Source: JADKIH01 sp031385005 (GTDB taxonomy: Bacteria > Bacteroidota > Bacteroidia > AKYH767-A > 2013-40CM-41-45). Taken from it: a stretch of DNA of 64,000 nucleotides. Positions 36,801-46,212 of the stretch are shown here, piece after piece; the stretch's first letter is position 1; every line of letters starts with the position of its first letter. Made by a program: the position numbers and the translations under genes. The notes beneath the pieces were generated by a model that saw nothing but the letters and a program-made list of their open reading frames with translations, was not told the origin of the DNA and searched no databases. The DNA is taken from positions 6,264 to 70,263 of the forward strand of contig JANNBB010000045.1 in the NCBI GenBank assembly GCA_031385005.1. Reading direction: 5' to 3'.

Positions 36801-36829
36801 TTGTTTATTTCTATTTTTTTCTATCTTTG
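36801..36829 (+). promoter_or_regulatory. Bacteroidota-type promoter of rplS
   Basis: TTG at 36801-36803, 18 nt, then TATCTTTG at 36822-36829, an exact -7 match. It predicts transcription from about 36836, giving a leader of about 65 nt before rplS. Confidence 0.75.
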
Positions 36830-36841
36830 CGCCTCCATTTT

Positions 36842-36871
36842 CGAAATCTCCTCATAAATGAGGGAAATTTG
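36842..36871 (+). promoter_or_regulatory. leader hairpin upstream of rplS, candidate autoregulatory site
   Basis: A stem CCTCAT/ATGAGG with a two-base loop, extended by outer AAAT/ATTT pairing, lies inside the rplS leader about 30 nt before the start codon. Ribosomal-protein leaders commonly bind their own protein, but I cannot match this to a named leader family. Confidence 0.4.
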
Positions 36872-36901
36872 GTGGAAATTAATTATAAAACACTCATTAT
36901 C

Positions 36902-37249
36902 ATGGACTTAATTAAAGTAGCAGTTGCCGCAATCAATGAAAAACGCGAATTACCGGATTTCAAAGCAGGTGATACGATCACTGTATATTATAAAATCATC
37001 GAGGGAACGAAAGAGCGTATTCAGCAATATCAGGGAGTAGTTCTTCAACGTAAAGGAACAGGAGCAGCTCAGACGTTCACTGTTAGAAAAATATCAAATG
37101 GAGTTGGCGTTGAGCGTATCTTCCCTATGTTTTCTCCAAAGATTGATAAGATCGTTGTTGATAAAAGAGGTATTGTACGTCGTGCGAGAATTTTCTATCT
37201 GCGTGATATCTCCGGAAAGAAAGCCCGTATCGAAGAAAGAAAATCATAA
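36902..37249 (+). CDS. rplS: 50S ribosomal protein L19
   Basis: A 115-residue large-subunit protein at the 30S-50S interface. Conserved parts include FKAGDTITVYYKIIEG, QYQGVVLQRKG, TVRKISNGVGVERIFP and a basic C-terminus with RRARIFYLRDISGKKARI. The start at 36902 gives the family N-terminus; the longer frame from 36827 begins upstream of the predicted transcription start and is rejected. It follows trmD in the usual order and is closed by an intrinsic terminator. Confidence 0.97.
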   Translation: MDLIKVAVAAINEKRELPDFKAGDTITVYYKIIEGTKERIQQYQGVVLQRKGTGAAQTFTVRKISNGVGVERIFPMFSPKIDKIVVDKRGIVRRARIFYLRDISGKKARIEERKS

Positions 37250-37262
37250 CCAAAAACAAAAT

Positions 37263-37289
37263 AAGCCTCATCAGAGGCTTTTTTTTTGC
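37263..37289 (+). terminator. intrinsic terminator after rplS
   Basis: AAGCCTC (37263-37269) pairs with GAGGCTT (37274-37280) around a four-base loop and is followed by a run of T. Confidence 0.9.
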
Positions 37290-37386
37290 TTTTATTAATT
37301 CCAAAAAAAAATTACTAAGACCATCAAAAAAAACGGACACCAATAAAATCAATAATCCTATCTCTGCTGACGTTTTACTGCTGACG

Positions 37387-37749
37387 TTAATACTGCATTG
37401 TTCTTAACAACACCAACGTACACGCTTCCAAATTTTCTATTCCGTTTTTCTCTGCAAGCGTTTCAAGTTCCTCGTTTTCGGCACCGGGATTATAGATGAT
37501 ACGATTGGGTTTTAAAGCGAGGATATAATCATAATACTGTTTTTGGTTTTTGTAAGATAAATAGAGAGTGACGGTATCAACATTTTCAAAAGCAGGCAGA
37601 CCGGTTTGAATGATTACATCTTCAATTTTTCCTGCTCTGAGACCGATAGCATAAACGGAATGTTCATAGGATCGCAGCAAACGAATAGCCATATTGGAAT
37701 ACCTTTCAGGATTTTCTGAAGCGCCTAATACGAGAGTAATTTTATCCAT
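37387..37749 (-). CDS. CoA-binding domain protein
   Basis: A 120-residue single-domain Rossmann protein of the CoA-binding (YccU-like) type, related to the nucleotide-binding part of succinyl-CoA ligase alpha. The N-terminal ITLVLGASENPERYSNMAIRLL is the diagnostic stretch, followed by VTLYLSYKNQKQYYDYIL and IIYNPGAENEELE. Role unknown; such proteins bind CoA in vitro but a reaction has not been fixed. Its start lies 5 nt after the stop of the MFS transporter gene on the same strand, so the two probably form an operon. Confidence 0.85.
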   Translation of the reverse strand: MDKITLVLGASENPERYSNMAIRLLRSYEHSVYAIGLRAGKIEDVIIQTGLPAFENVDTVTLYLSYKNQKQYYDYILALKPNRIIYNPGAENEELETLAEKNGIENLEACTLVLLRTMQY

Positions 37750-37754
37750 TTTGT

Positions 37755-39035
37755 TTACATCATTTCAACGTAACCTAAATCCTTGTGATAGGTTTCTTTC
37801 AATTTGCTTAAGGCCCAGAATGCAATGACAACAGAAATGATTCCAACCAGGAGACAACTGGTGATGAGATCGATTTCTAAATTTTTCCTGAACAAATTTA
37901 AGCAAAGCGTTAGCAGAACGAGAGATCCGCGTACGAAATTCGGCACTGTAGTGGTAACAGTAGATCGAATATTTGTTCCGAATTGTTCGGAAGCGATGGT
38001 AACAAATACTGCCCAATAGCCGGCAGCAATGCCGAGGAAAGCACAAATCCAATAAAACAAATAAGGATCGTTAATAGGTAAATACAGGTAAAGTGGAACG
38101 GCGATGACAGTTAGTATCAGGTAAAATAAAATGATTTTAATACGGCTTTTAAAAACCTGGCTCATATAACCACTCATAAAATCACCGAAAGAAGTGCCTA
38201 TATAAAAAAACATGACGGCATTTCCCGTGGCAATAGCTTCCATTCCCTTCACGGCGCTTATGTCTTTAGCAAGAGCTATTAAAATTCCAATCATATACCA
38301 GATTGGAATTCCGATAGCAATACAACATAAGTATCGTGTAAAAATTTCTTTAGTAGAAAACAACTTTAGGAAATTCCCTCTTGAGACACGCTTGGTATCA
38401 ATATCCGTGTACATATGACTTTCATAAGCACCTATTCGCAAAAAGAGAAGTAATATTCCTAATACACCACCGATAATATAAGCGACCTGCCATCCGGCAT
38501 ACTGTAGTCCGGTAAGATTAAATATCAGTTTCGAGAAAAAATCTTCGTGCAATGCCACCAGATTTGCAGCGACAGCACCCAAAACTCCAAAAGAAACAAC
38601 GACCATCGTTCCATAACCGCGGTGTTTCTGAGTCATTGTTTCGCTAACGAGGGTAATTCCTGCCCCGAGTTCACCGGCGAGTCCGATACCTGCTATCAGT
38701 CTCATCCAGGCATAGGTTTGAATATCGGTAACATAGGCATTGGCAATATTGGCAGCAGAATATAAAAGGATGGAACCAAATAAAACCGAAAGACGCCCTT
38801 TGCGATCACCTAAAATGCCCCATAAGATACCGCCGATAAGCATTCCGATCATTTGCCAGTTCATCAGACTAAGTCCGGCATCGGTAAGTTCCTGCCCTTT
38901 AAGGCCTAATGCTTGTAAGCTCGGCACCTTTATCACCTGGAAGAGAATGAGATCATAGATATCGACAAAATAACCTAATGCAGCTACGATGACGATTATA
39001 TTTAGTGGTGAAGTATGTTCTTTTTTTGTATGCAT
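37755..39035 (-). CDS. major facilitator superfamily transporter
   Basis: A 426-residue inner-membrane transporter with about 12 hydrophobic helices. The first helix region (LGYFVDIYDLILFQV), the loop GILGDRKGRLSVLFGS between helices 2 and 3 (the MFS signature DxxGRR variant), and GLAGELGAGITLVSE resemble the metabolite:H+ symporter group for organic acids and sugars. Substrate cannot be read from sequence. A CoA-binding protein gene follows after 5 nt. Upstream lie 178 nt of AT-rich DNA and then tRNA-Ser on the opposite strand. Confidence 0.88.
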   Translation of the reverse strand: MHTKKEHTSPLNIIVIVAALGYFVDIYDLILFQVIKVPSLQALGLKGQELTDAGLSLMNWQMIGMLIGGILWGILGDRKGRLSVLFGSILLYSAANIANAYVTDIQTYAWMRLIAGIGLAGELGAGITLVSETMTQKHRGYGTMVVVSFGVLGAVAANLVALHEDFFSKLIFNLTGLQYAGWQVAYIIGGVLGILLLFLRIGAYESHMYTDIDTKRVSRGNFLKLFSTKEIFTRYLCCIAIGIPIWYMIGILIALAKDISAVKGMEAIATGNAVMFFYIGTSFGDFMSGYMSQVFKSRIKIILFYLILTVIAVPLYLYLPINDPYLFYWICAFLGIAAGYWAVFVTIASEQFGTNIRSTVTTTVPNFVRGSLVLLTLCLNLFRKNLEIDLITSCLLVGIISVVIAFWALSKLKETYHKDLGYVEMM

Positions 39036-39213
39036 TTGGAAAAGACTGCTTTAAATGAAACTGAATAATACATCCTTATTTAATTCCGTACAATATCAAC
39101 TAAAAAACTTATAAAAAAAGTATTAAGAATGCTCTAATAATTAATCGAAAAATAAGAGTAATAATCTTGAGTGAAGCGATATGATATCATTAAAAAAATT
39201 CTATTTTTGCGGC

Positions 39214-39298
39214 GGAGAGATGGCAGAGCGGTCGATTGCGGCGGTCTTGAAAACCGTTGAGGGTTAAACCTCCGGGGGTTCGAATCCCTCTCTCTCCG
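39214..39298 (+). tRNA. tRNA-Ser (anticodon UGA)
   Basis: An 85-nt class II tRNA. Acceptor GGAGAGA pairs with TCTCTCC, the anticodon stem GCGGT/ACCGT encloses CTTGAAA with anticodon TGA, a long variable arm follows (GAGGGTTAAACCTC), and the T arm contains GGTTCGAATCC. The discriminator is G and CCA is not encoded. A TATTTTTG at 39202-39209 just upstream could be its -7 element. Confidence 0.95.
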
Positions 39299-39452
39299 CT
39301 TCATTTAGAGCTTCGTGATTTATCACCAAGCTTTTTTTATGCCTATACTTTTCCAAAGCATACCTCCTGCTCTATTTCCATTTATAACTCCTTTCGAAAA
39401 AAGTAATTTTTCCGGAAAGCTCAAGTACCATTCCGGCTTTGAAAACTATCTA

Positions 39453-40634
39453 TCAGCTTTCCCTTTTTGTGGGCGTCCATACCCCGGACTTTATTCCATT
39501 TACAAAGCGGAAAAAACCTTTGAGTAATGCAAGATTCATGTATGAAAAATAGGCAACAAAGCGGAGCAGACGAAGATGAATACCCATTTTTCCTAAAACG
39601 GAATCAAAAATTGGCGCGGATAAAAGAAACAACTCACCGGCTAATAAAAATAAAAATATTTGACTGTAAAAAGAAAGAATAATGAGAGATAAGACAGTTA
39701 TCAGAATAAGAAATGGCGTAATCCATCGCAGAAATTTATGGCTGATAAAACAGAAACCTTCCGGAGTAAAAGGTCGGAATAAAAGATAACGAAATGCCGA
39801 AAGATTTTGAAAATTACCTGCAGAAATCCGGGCTTTGCGTTTGTATTCCTGAAGGATGTCATTGGACACATCTTCATAACAGATTGCATCCAGATCGTTT
39901 ATGCAATGGTATTTTTTCTCCAATACCTTCATGGAAAGATAAAAATCATCCACTAAAAATCCGGCAGGTATAGGAGAAAATAATTTTTTTCGCATGGCAA
40001 AGCAACCGCCAAAAGGTCCCATCATGGTTCCCCACAATTTACCTTCTCTGTACTTGATGAGATTCTCTCTTTCAATGTAGCTTTTTTCCTGAATGGAAAT
40101 ACCGTCTTTCTTCAATCCAATATTCAAAATATTGGCACCAACAAGTCCGACCTTCGGATTTCTGAATTGTTTTATCAATCGTGTTAGCATTTCCTTTTCA
40201 AACATCACATTGGCATCTGTGAGAACAACCAGCTCATGACGAGCAAGGGCAAAAAGGTCGTTAATAACAGCTGGCTTACCCCGCCTTTCATTGTATACGA
40301 CAAGTTTAATAAATGAATGTTTCTGTTCAAACATCTTCACTATTTCATGAGTTGCATCATCCGAAGCATCGGAACCGACCAGCACTTCGATTTTATCTTT
40401 CGGATAATTTAAGTTAACAATGCTTTTTAACTTTTCTTCTATAACACTTTCTTCATTGTATGCAGAGATGAGAATAGAAACTGCTTCGAATCCCATGTTT
40501 CCTTCTGTCATAAGTGGTATCTTCTTGCGCTTGGCAGATAAGCGCGAAAGAATCAGTGGGAAAACCACATAAGCGTAACAGATCAAAAAAGATGCAATTG
40601 AAAAGAGTATTAAAAAAAGAATATAGGTAGTCAT
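39453..40634 (-). CDS. membrane-bound family 2 glycosyltransferase
   Basis: A 393-residue inverting glycosyltransferase with an N-terminal membrane helix (YILFLILFSIASFLICYAYVVF), a cytoplasmic GT2 catalytic domain and two or three C-terminal helices. Catalytic features: VSILISAYNEESVI, VLVGSDASDD, LTDANVMF (DxD equivalent) and a RKARISAGNFQNL segment resembling the (Q/R)xxRW acceptor motif of processive synthases. It probably adds sugar to an envelope or exported polysaccharide. The ATG at 40634 was preferred over a TTG four codons earlier. It is divergent from the GWxTD gene. Only the tail end lies near tRNA-Ser, with no other glycan gene adjacent on this strand. Confidence 0.87.
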   Translation of the reverse strand: MTTYILFLILFSIASFLICYAYVVFPLILSRLSAKRKKIPLMTEGNMGFEAVSILISAYNEESVIEEKLKSIVNLNYPKDKIEVLVGSDASDDATHEIVKMFEQKHSFIKLVVYNERRGKPAVINDLFALARHELVVLTDANVMFEKEMLTRLIKQFRNPKVGLVGANILNIGLKKDGISIQEKSYIERENLIKYREGKLWGTMMGPFGGCFAMRKKLFSPIPAGFLVDDFYLSMKVLEKKYHCINDLDAICYEDVSNDILQEYKRKARISAGNFQNLSAFRYLLFRPFTPEGFCFISHKFLRWITPFLILITVLSLIILSFYSQIFLFLLAGELFLLSAPIFDSVLGKMGIHLRLLRFVAYFSYMNLALLKGFFRFVNGIKSGVWTPTKRES

Positions 40635-40804
40635 GCAGTGAGTCAAAAATAGGCATTCATTTTTATCCTGAAAACCTTTCTTTTCTATACTGAAAGTCTC
40701 TTATTATCATAGAATTGTTAAATAACTATCGAATGGCCTTCAACATTATGGGAGCCATTTTTTTTTGTAACTTTAAAAACAAAACAAAAAAGCTCTACAA
40801 TCGA

Positions 40805-42232
40805 ATGAAAAAAGTTCTTTTTTTGATTATGCTTTCAGCCGTTAGCGTACTCAAGGCAGATAATCTTTCGGGATATTTCTCCTTTTGCTACTTCGACCTT
40901 CCGGGGAAAACACCTTATCTGGAAACATATTTAAACGTCATAGGAAATACCATAAATCCGGTTGTTTCCGAAAATGGAAAGATAAAAGGACAAGTAGAGG
41001 TGCAACTGATTATTCGATCGGCCGATAAGGTTGTTCACTTCGATAAATACAATCTGAACAGTCCGGAAACAGACACGCAGCGATCAATACCTGACTTTAT
41101 CGATCAGCAACGTATAAATCTGGAGAAAGGCACTTACGACATTGAACTTTCTATACGCGACAAAAACAGTAATGCTCCGGCAAAGTCCCTCAAGCAACAG
41201 TTGAAAGTTGGCTTGCCTACCGATACAATCAGCATCTCAGATATTGAATTGGTGGAATCATTTACCAAAACGGAAGTTCAAAATAAGTTCACTAAAAACG
41301 GCTACGATATTGTTCCCTATGTAAATCCTTTTTATCCAAAAGAGAAAAACAGTCTGAAATTTTATGCAGAAATTTATCGGTCGGATATCACCCCTGCTGA
41401 AGAATATTTGGTGCGATATTATATCAGCAACAATGAAAACAACCGCCTATTAGACCAATATCTCGTCATCAAAAAACAATTGCCTCGAAATTTAAATGCA
41501 ATCTTAGGCGAAATTCCTTTGGAAGATCTTTTCTCCGGCAACTACAATCTGAACATTGAAGTAAGAAATAAACAAAACAAACTGCTGGCTTATAAACAAC
41601 TTTTTTTCCAACGCAGTAATATTCCGAGTAAGCCGCTTGTAACGGAAGACATTGCAGCCATTGATGTTACCAATACTTTTATCTCTTCTGTAAAAGAAAG
41701 AGATTCGCTCATCGAATACATCGACTGCCTTTACCCTATTTCCACCGGACTTGAAGCGCAAACCGGTGAAAGTCAGATTCTGGAATCCGATATTCGTTCC
41801 ATGCAACAATATCTCTACTATTTTTGGTCAAGGCGAAATCCGGAAGATCCCGGTAAAGCCTGGGCAGAATACAGGCAGGAAGTTTTGAAGGTCAACAACT
41901 CCTATGGAACCCAGATTAAGAAAGGTTATGAAACAGACAGAGGTCGTGTTTATTTGCAATACGGCGCCCCCAATATCATTTCAGACAGCAAGGATGAACC
42001 GGCGGCCTATCCCTATGAAGTCTGGCAGTATTATAAAGTAAAAAACCAAAGCAATCGTAAATTTGTTTTTTATGCCATAGAGCGTTCGTTGAATGATTAC
42101 AAATTGTTACATTCCGATGCGATTGGAGAAATATATCAGGCCAACTGGCAATTGAAATTGTATGAGCGCACTCAAAAGTTCGGATCGGATTTTGAACAGG
42201 TTACACCGGCCATTATTTATGGAGGTAAATAA
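40805..42232 (+). CDS. GWxTD domain-containing secreted protein
   Basis: A 475-residue exported protein. The ATG at 40805 follows a strong signal (MKKVLFLIMLSAVSVLKADN); the frame upstream lacks one. The C-terminal third fits the GWxTD domain found in Bacteroidota and Acidobacteriota: RSMQQYLYYFWSRRNPEDPG, then GYETDRGRVYLQYGAPN and PYEVWQYY. The N-terminal part has beta-rich Ig-like segments with pairs such as GTYDIELSIRDKNSN and GNYNLNIEVRNKQNK. Function of the domain is unknown. It is followed after 141 nt by a glycosyltransferase on the same strand. Confidence 0.85.
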   Translation: MKKVLFLIMLSAVSVLKADNLSGYFSFCYFDLPGKTPYLETYLNVIGNTINPVVSENGKIKGQVEVQLIIRSADKVVHFDKYNLNSPETDTQRSIPDFIDQQRINLEKGTYDIELSIRDKNSNAPAKSLKQQLKVGLPTDTISISDIELVESFTKTEVQNKFTKNGYDIVPYVNPFYPKEKNSLKFYAEIYRSDITPAEEYLVRYYISNNENNRLLDQYLVIKKQLPRNLNAILGEIPLEDLFSGNYNLNIEVRNKQNKLLAYKQLFFQRSNIPSKPLVTEDIAAIDVTNTFISSVKERDSLIEYIDCLYPISTGLEAQTGESQILESDIRSMQQYLYYFWSRRNPEDPGKAWAEYRQEVLKVNNSYGTQIKKGYETDRGRVYLQYGAPNIISDSKDEPAAYPYEVWQYYKVKNQSNRKFVFYAIERSLNDYKLLHSDAIGEIYQANWQLKLYERTQKFGSDFEQVTPAIIYGGK

Positions 42233-42373
42233 AACAGAAGATAATTTTTCGAATCCTCACTGATACTTTAATCTGTGTTAAAAGATTACAATTATTTTTC
42301 GTTCATAAACTTCGATCAAAAAATGCAAAACTAAGCATGTGATAGTTACCTTTACTGCTTGCAATTTTAACTG

Positions 42374-43414
42374 ATGCCTTTACGTACAGCGGTTGTTATC
42401 TTAAACTGGAACACCCGGAATTTTCTTGAATTATTTTTACCTGATGTGATTAAATTCAGTTCAGGTATTGCCGATATTATTGTTGCCGACAATGCGTCGA
42501 CAGACGACTCTGTGAGTTTCCTTCAAAATAATTTTCCGCAAGTTCGAATTATTCAAAACGAAAAAAATGACGGTTATACAGGAGGGTACAATGAAGCGTT
42601 GGCAAAAGTAGATGCAGAATATTTTGTGCTGCTGAATAGCGATGTCAGAGTCACCGAACACTGGCTTGAACCACTCATTGAATTGATGGATAAAAACAAG
42701 GAAGCGGGTGCTTGTCAGCCCAAATTGCTGGCCTATGACTCACCTGATACCTTCGAATATGCAGGCGCTGCCGGTGGTTTTATCGACAAATTCGGCTACC
42801 CTTTCTGCCGGGGACGTGTTTTTAATTCGCTTGAAAAGGACAACCAACAATACGATGATACAATCAGGACCTTTTGGGCAACGGGTGCTTGTATGTTTGT
42901 GAGGTCTTCCGCCTTTAAAAAACTGAATGGTTTCGATCCTTTATTTTTCGCTCACATGGAAGAAATTGATTTATGTTGGCGCATGCAACTTACTGGTTAT
43001 CAAATTTTTTATTGTCCGAATTCAGTAGTATATCACGTTGGCGGAGGTACACTTCCTAAGAGTAATCCCAGAAAAACCTATTACAATTTTCGAAATAATT
43101 TATTGCTTATTTTTAAAAACAGTCATCCATCCAAAACAAAATCTATACTTCAAATTCGATTTTTTCTGGATGCACTGGCTTCAATAAAATTCCTTCTTTC
43201 GGGTGGAATCGGCGATTTCAAGGCAGTTTGGAGTGCGAGACGCGACTTCAATAAACTTAAAACCCACTATGAAAAAGGTGCTTCGAATGATTTTCTTAAT
43301 ACCGGGGAGGCAGAATTTATGATTTACCCGAAAAGCATTGTTTGGGATTATTATATTTGTGCAAGGAAAAAGTTCTCCTCTTTAAGCTGGAAACGCACGG
43401 AAATAAAGGGCTAG
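42374..43414 (+). CDS. family 2 glycosyltransferase (rhamnosyltransferase-like)
   Basis: A 346-residue cytoplasmic or membrane-peripheral GT2 enzyme without clear transmembrane helices. Motifs are VVILNWNTRNFLELFLP, VADNASTDDSVSFL, NDGYTGGYNEALAK, LLNSDVRVTEHWLEP (DxD region) and FFAHMEEIDLCWRMQ, the pattern of rhamnosyl- and related transferases. It probably extends an envelope glycan. The gene is monocistronic as far as can be seen, between the GWxTD gene and the hybrid kinase gene, all on the plus strand. Confidence 0.88.
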   Translation: MPLRTAVVILNWNTRNFLELFLPDVIKFSSGIADIIVADNASTDDSVSFLQNNFPQVRIIQNEKNDGYTGGYNEALAKVDAEYFVLLNSDVRVTEHWLEPLIELMDKNKEAGACQPKLLAYDSPDTFEYAGAAGGFIDKFGYPFCRGRVFNSLEKDNQQYDDTIRTFWATGACMFVRSSAFKKLNGFDPLFFAHMEEIDLCWRMQLTGYQIFYCPNSVVYHVGGGTLPKSNPRKTYYNFRNNLLLIFKNSHPSKTKSILQIRFFLDALASIKFLLSGGIGDFKAVWSARRDFNKLKTHYEKGASNDFLNTGEAEFMIYPKSIVWDYYICARKKFSSLSWKRTEIKG

Positions 43415-43521
43415 AATCTATCTGTAAGAAAACACGAATTATTCATTAAACTTTTTTGTCCCTGCAACTTATAATACTATTAAAATATCCGTCTCCTTTT
43501 TTCGGATTATGAAAATCATTT

Positions 43522-46113
43522 ATGGGTTCTGAAAGTGTAGAAATATTAATACAACGTGCGCAGGTTCTGAGAAACAGAAATGTTTCCCAGTCGATGTCCT
43601 TATTGGATGATGCCTTAACGATTGCGCAGGAAATTGATTACAAGTCGGGAATGGCTAAAATCATTCGCGACAAAGCAATCTGTTATCTTCAAATGAAACA
43701 GTACAAGCTTTCTCTTTCATCGTTTAACGAAGCGATTCATTTCTTTGTTGATCTCGATGATAAAGAAGGACAACTGGATTGTTTAAATGAAATCAATTCG
43801 ATCTATTTCAAACTCGGTGATTTTCCAAGTTGTTTGACATATATTCTGAAGAGTTTGAAAATAAATACGGCTATGGGAGATTCGGAAGGAATTGCCCGTA
43901 ACTACAATGAGATTGGAAAACTGTATGTCTATCTTAAAGAATATTCAAATGCAATTGAATACTTTAAAAAAGCACTCAAGATTTTTGAAGGATTAAAGAA
44001 TAAGAATCAGCTGGTGAACTCCTGCTATTTACTCGGGAATGCTTACAACTGGATGGACGATTTCGATAAGGCCTTGTATTATTTACTGCGCGCCTCCAAT
44101 TCCATCGAACAATTGGAAGATATTGATACAAAAGCAAAGACCTATTGCAGTCTGGCTATTTTATATAATAAGTCGCAGGAATTTGATAAGTCTTTGGGCT
44201 ATTTCAACGAAGCATTATCCATTTCAAAAGATCAGGCCTCTCCTTTAGTAAAGGCGCAGATTAAAAAAAGTTTGGGTAAGTTGTACATCGATTTAACTCA
44301 ATACGACAAAGCCATTGATGTTTTAAAAAGCGCCTTGACTGTTGCTCATTCACACCCTTTAGAATCACAGACTGCCCAAATTCATAAGTTCCTGGCAAAA
44401 GCATACGAAAGCATTGGCGAGTTAAGTAATGCATACGATCACTATAAAATTTACAGCAAACTGGAGAAAGAAATTATTTCAGAAGAAGTGAATTTAAAAA
44501 CAAAGGCACTTCACATTAAATATGATCTGGAAGAATTAAAAAAACAAAAGGAGATTGCTGAACTTTCGGATAAACTAAAAGAACAATTTTTAGCGAATGT
44601 CAGTCATGAAATCCGTACACCGATGAATGGTGTATTGGGAATGGCGCATTTGCTGAACAAAACGAATCCTACCAAAGAACAGGAAGAATATATTGAAGCC
44701 ATTAAGTTATCAGCGAATAATTTAATGTCCATCATCAACGACATATTAGATTTTTCGAAAATCAATGCCGGGAAAATTGAATTCAATGAAAATCCATTTA
44801 ATGTAAGAGATTTAGTAAAAGGCGTATTGCAGATTCTGCAGATGAAAGCCGATGAGAAAAAGATTCAGATCGGATGTACGGTGGATTATCGCATTAAAGA
44901 AAACATGATTGGTGATCCAATCCGTTTGAGCCAGATTCTTACGAATCTTTTAGGAAATGCAATTAAGTTCACTGAAAAAGGAAACGTAACACTAGACATC
45001 AAATTACTGGATGTGAAAGACAGCGTTATGAAGATCCGCATGCGTGTTACCGATTCCGGTATTGGAATTCCTGAAAACAAACTACAACGTATTTTCGAAA
45101 GCTTCGAACAAGCAGATAATAATAAACGCCGTTTTGAAGGAACAGGTCTGGGACTGACAATTGTAAAACAATTGGTAGAACTTCAGGGAGGAACCGTTTC
45201 GGTAAAGAGTAAGGTCAATGAAGGTTCTGAGTTTACGGTTGACATGACATTCCGAGTGGGCAAAGCTTCGCCTGCCATAGAAGTTCAACTTCCAACGGAG
45301 TTTATTGAGCCGCAAAACTATTTACACGTTCGCGTGCTGATTGTGGAAGACAATAAAGTAAATCAGTTGTTGCTGAAAAACATGTTGCGGAAATTAGGAT
45401 TCGAACAAGCAGATACGGCGGAGAACGGTCGCAAGGCACTTGAGTTTCTGAACAATCACGAATACGACATGGTGCTCATGGATATTCAGATGCCTGAAAT
45501 GGATGGCTATGAAATTACTCGTGAAATACGATCACGGGTTCGTATTGAAAACAGAACGATACCTGTAATTGCTATTACTGCGGATGCATCTGAGAAAGAA
45601 AAAATAAAAGCCAAAGAAGCGGGGATGAATGATTACGTCATCAAACCCTATACACCTGAAGAACTCTACTTCACGCTTGTTAAATATGTGAAGGCCGCTG
45701 AAAATGGCTCCACCAAAAAAATAAAAAACGGACAAGTACCTCCTCGCTACAAAGAAGCAGGAATGGGACTGGAGCATTTAGAAAAATATACAGGTGGAGA
45801 CTCTGAACTCACTATTCAGTTGATTGAAATATTTTTGAAGCAAGTACCGGAAGCAATACAGAAACTAAATAAATCGATTAGTGCGCAGGACTGGAAAGAA
45901 ACACATGCTGTTGCACATAAGATCAAGTCGAGTGTTGCTATTTTCGAATTGAATGAATTGAAAAAATTAATTATCAATATCGAAGAATATGCACGCGACC
46001 GCGAACACCTGGATAAGATTGCTCCTGCCTTTTCCGCATTCCGCGAAGGTACCCGTAAAGTTATCCGCAACCTGGAAGCTGAATTAAAGAAGCTGAAAAA
46101 GGAACCTGTATAA
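43522..46113 (+). CDS. soluble TPR hybrid histidine kinase with receiver and HPt domains
   Basis: An 863-residue four-part phosphorelay protein. Residues 1 to about 320 are tetratricopeptide repeats, then a short coiled coil, HisKA with phospho-accepting His362 (NVSHEIRTPMNG), HATPase (NLLGNAIKF near 473; DSGIGIP; GTGLGLTIVK), a receiver domain with Asp654 (MDIQMPEMDG), and a C-terminal HPt-like domain with His799 (AVAHKIKSS). There is no signal peptide or membrane helix, so it senses a cytoplasmic cue through the TPR part. Both ends of the relay are on one chain; the final output regulator is not adjacent. An intrinsic terminator follows. Confidence 0.93.
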   Translation: MGSESVEILIQRAQVLRNRNVSQSMSLLDDALTIAQEIDYKSGMAKIIRDKAICYLQMKQYKLSLSSFNEAIHFFVDLDDKEGQLDCLNEINSIYFKLGDFPSCLTYILKSLKINTAMGDSEGIARNYNEIGKLYVYLKEYSNAIEYFKKALKIFEGLKNKNQLVNSCYLLGNAYNWMDDFDKALYYLLRASNSIEQLEDIDTKAKTYCSLAILYNKSQEFDKSLGYFNEALSISKDQASPLVKAQIKKSLGKLYIDLTQYDKAIDVLKSALTVAHSHPLESQTAQIHKFLAKAYESIGELSNAYDHYKIYSKLEKEIISEEVNLKTKALHIKYDLEELKKQKEIAELSDKLKEQFLANVSHEIRTPMNGVLGMAHLLNKTNPTKEQEEYIEAIKLSANNLMSIINDILDFSKINAGKIEFNENPFNVRDLVKGVLQILQMKADEKKIQIGCTVDYRIKENMIGDPIRLSQILTNLLGNAIKFTEKGNVTLDIKLLDVKDSVMKIRMRVTDSGIGIPENKLQRIFESFEQADNNKRRFEGTGLGLTIVKQLVELQGGTVSVKSKVNEGSEFTVDMTFRVGKASPAIEVQLPTEFIEPQNYLHVRVLIVEDNKVNQLLLKNMLRKLGFEQADTAENGRKALEFLNNHEYDMVLMDIQMPEMDGYEITREIRSRVRIENRTIPVIAITADASEKEKIKAKEAGMNDYVIKPYTPEELYFTLVKYVKAAENGSTKKIKNGQVPPRYKEAGMGLEHLEKYTGGDSELTIQLIEIFLKQVPEAIQKLNKSISAQDWKETHAVAHKIKSSVAIFELNELKKLIINIEEYARDREHLDKIAPAFSAFREGTRKVIRNLEAELKKLKKEPV

Positions 46114-46149
46114 GGATTTTTAAAAAAATCTAATATTCACAAAATTATA

Positions 46150-46181
46150 ACTGCCGCCTAAAATGGGTGGCTTTTTTTTTG
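46150..46181 (+). terminator. intrinsic terminator after the hybrid kinase
   Basis: GCCGCC (46153-46158) pairs with GGTGGC (46166-46171), one G-U pair, followed by nine T. It lies between the convergent kinase and rnz genes. Confidence 0.85.
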
Positions 46182-46212
46182 GAAAAAAAATCTTTGATGC
46201 TACAAAAAGATA

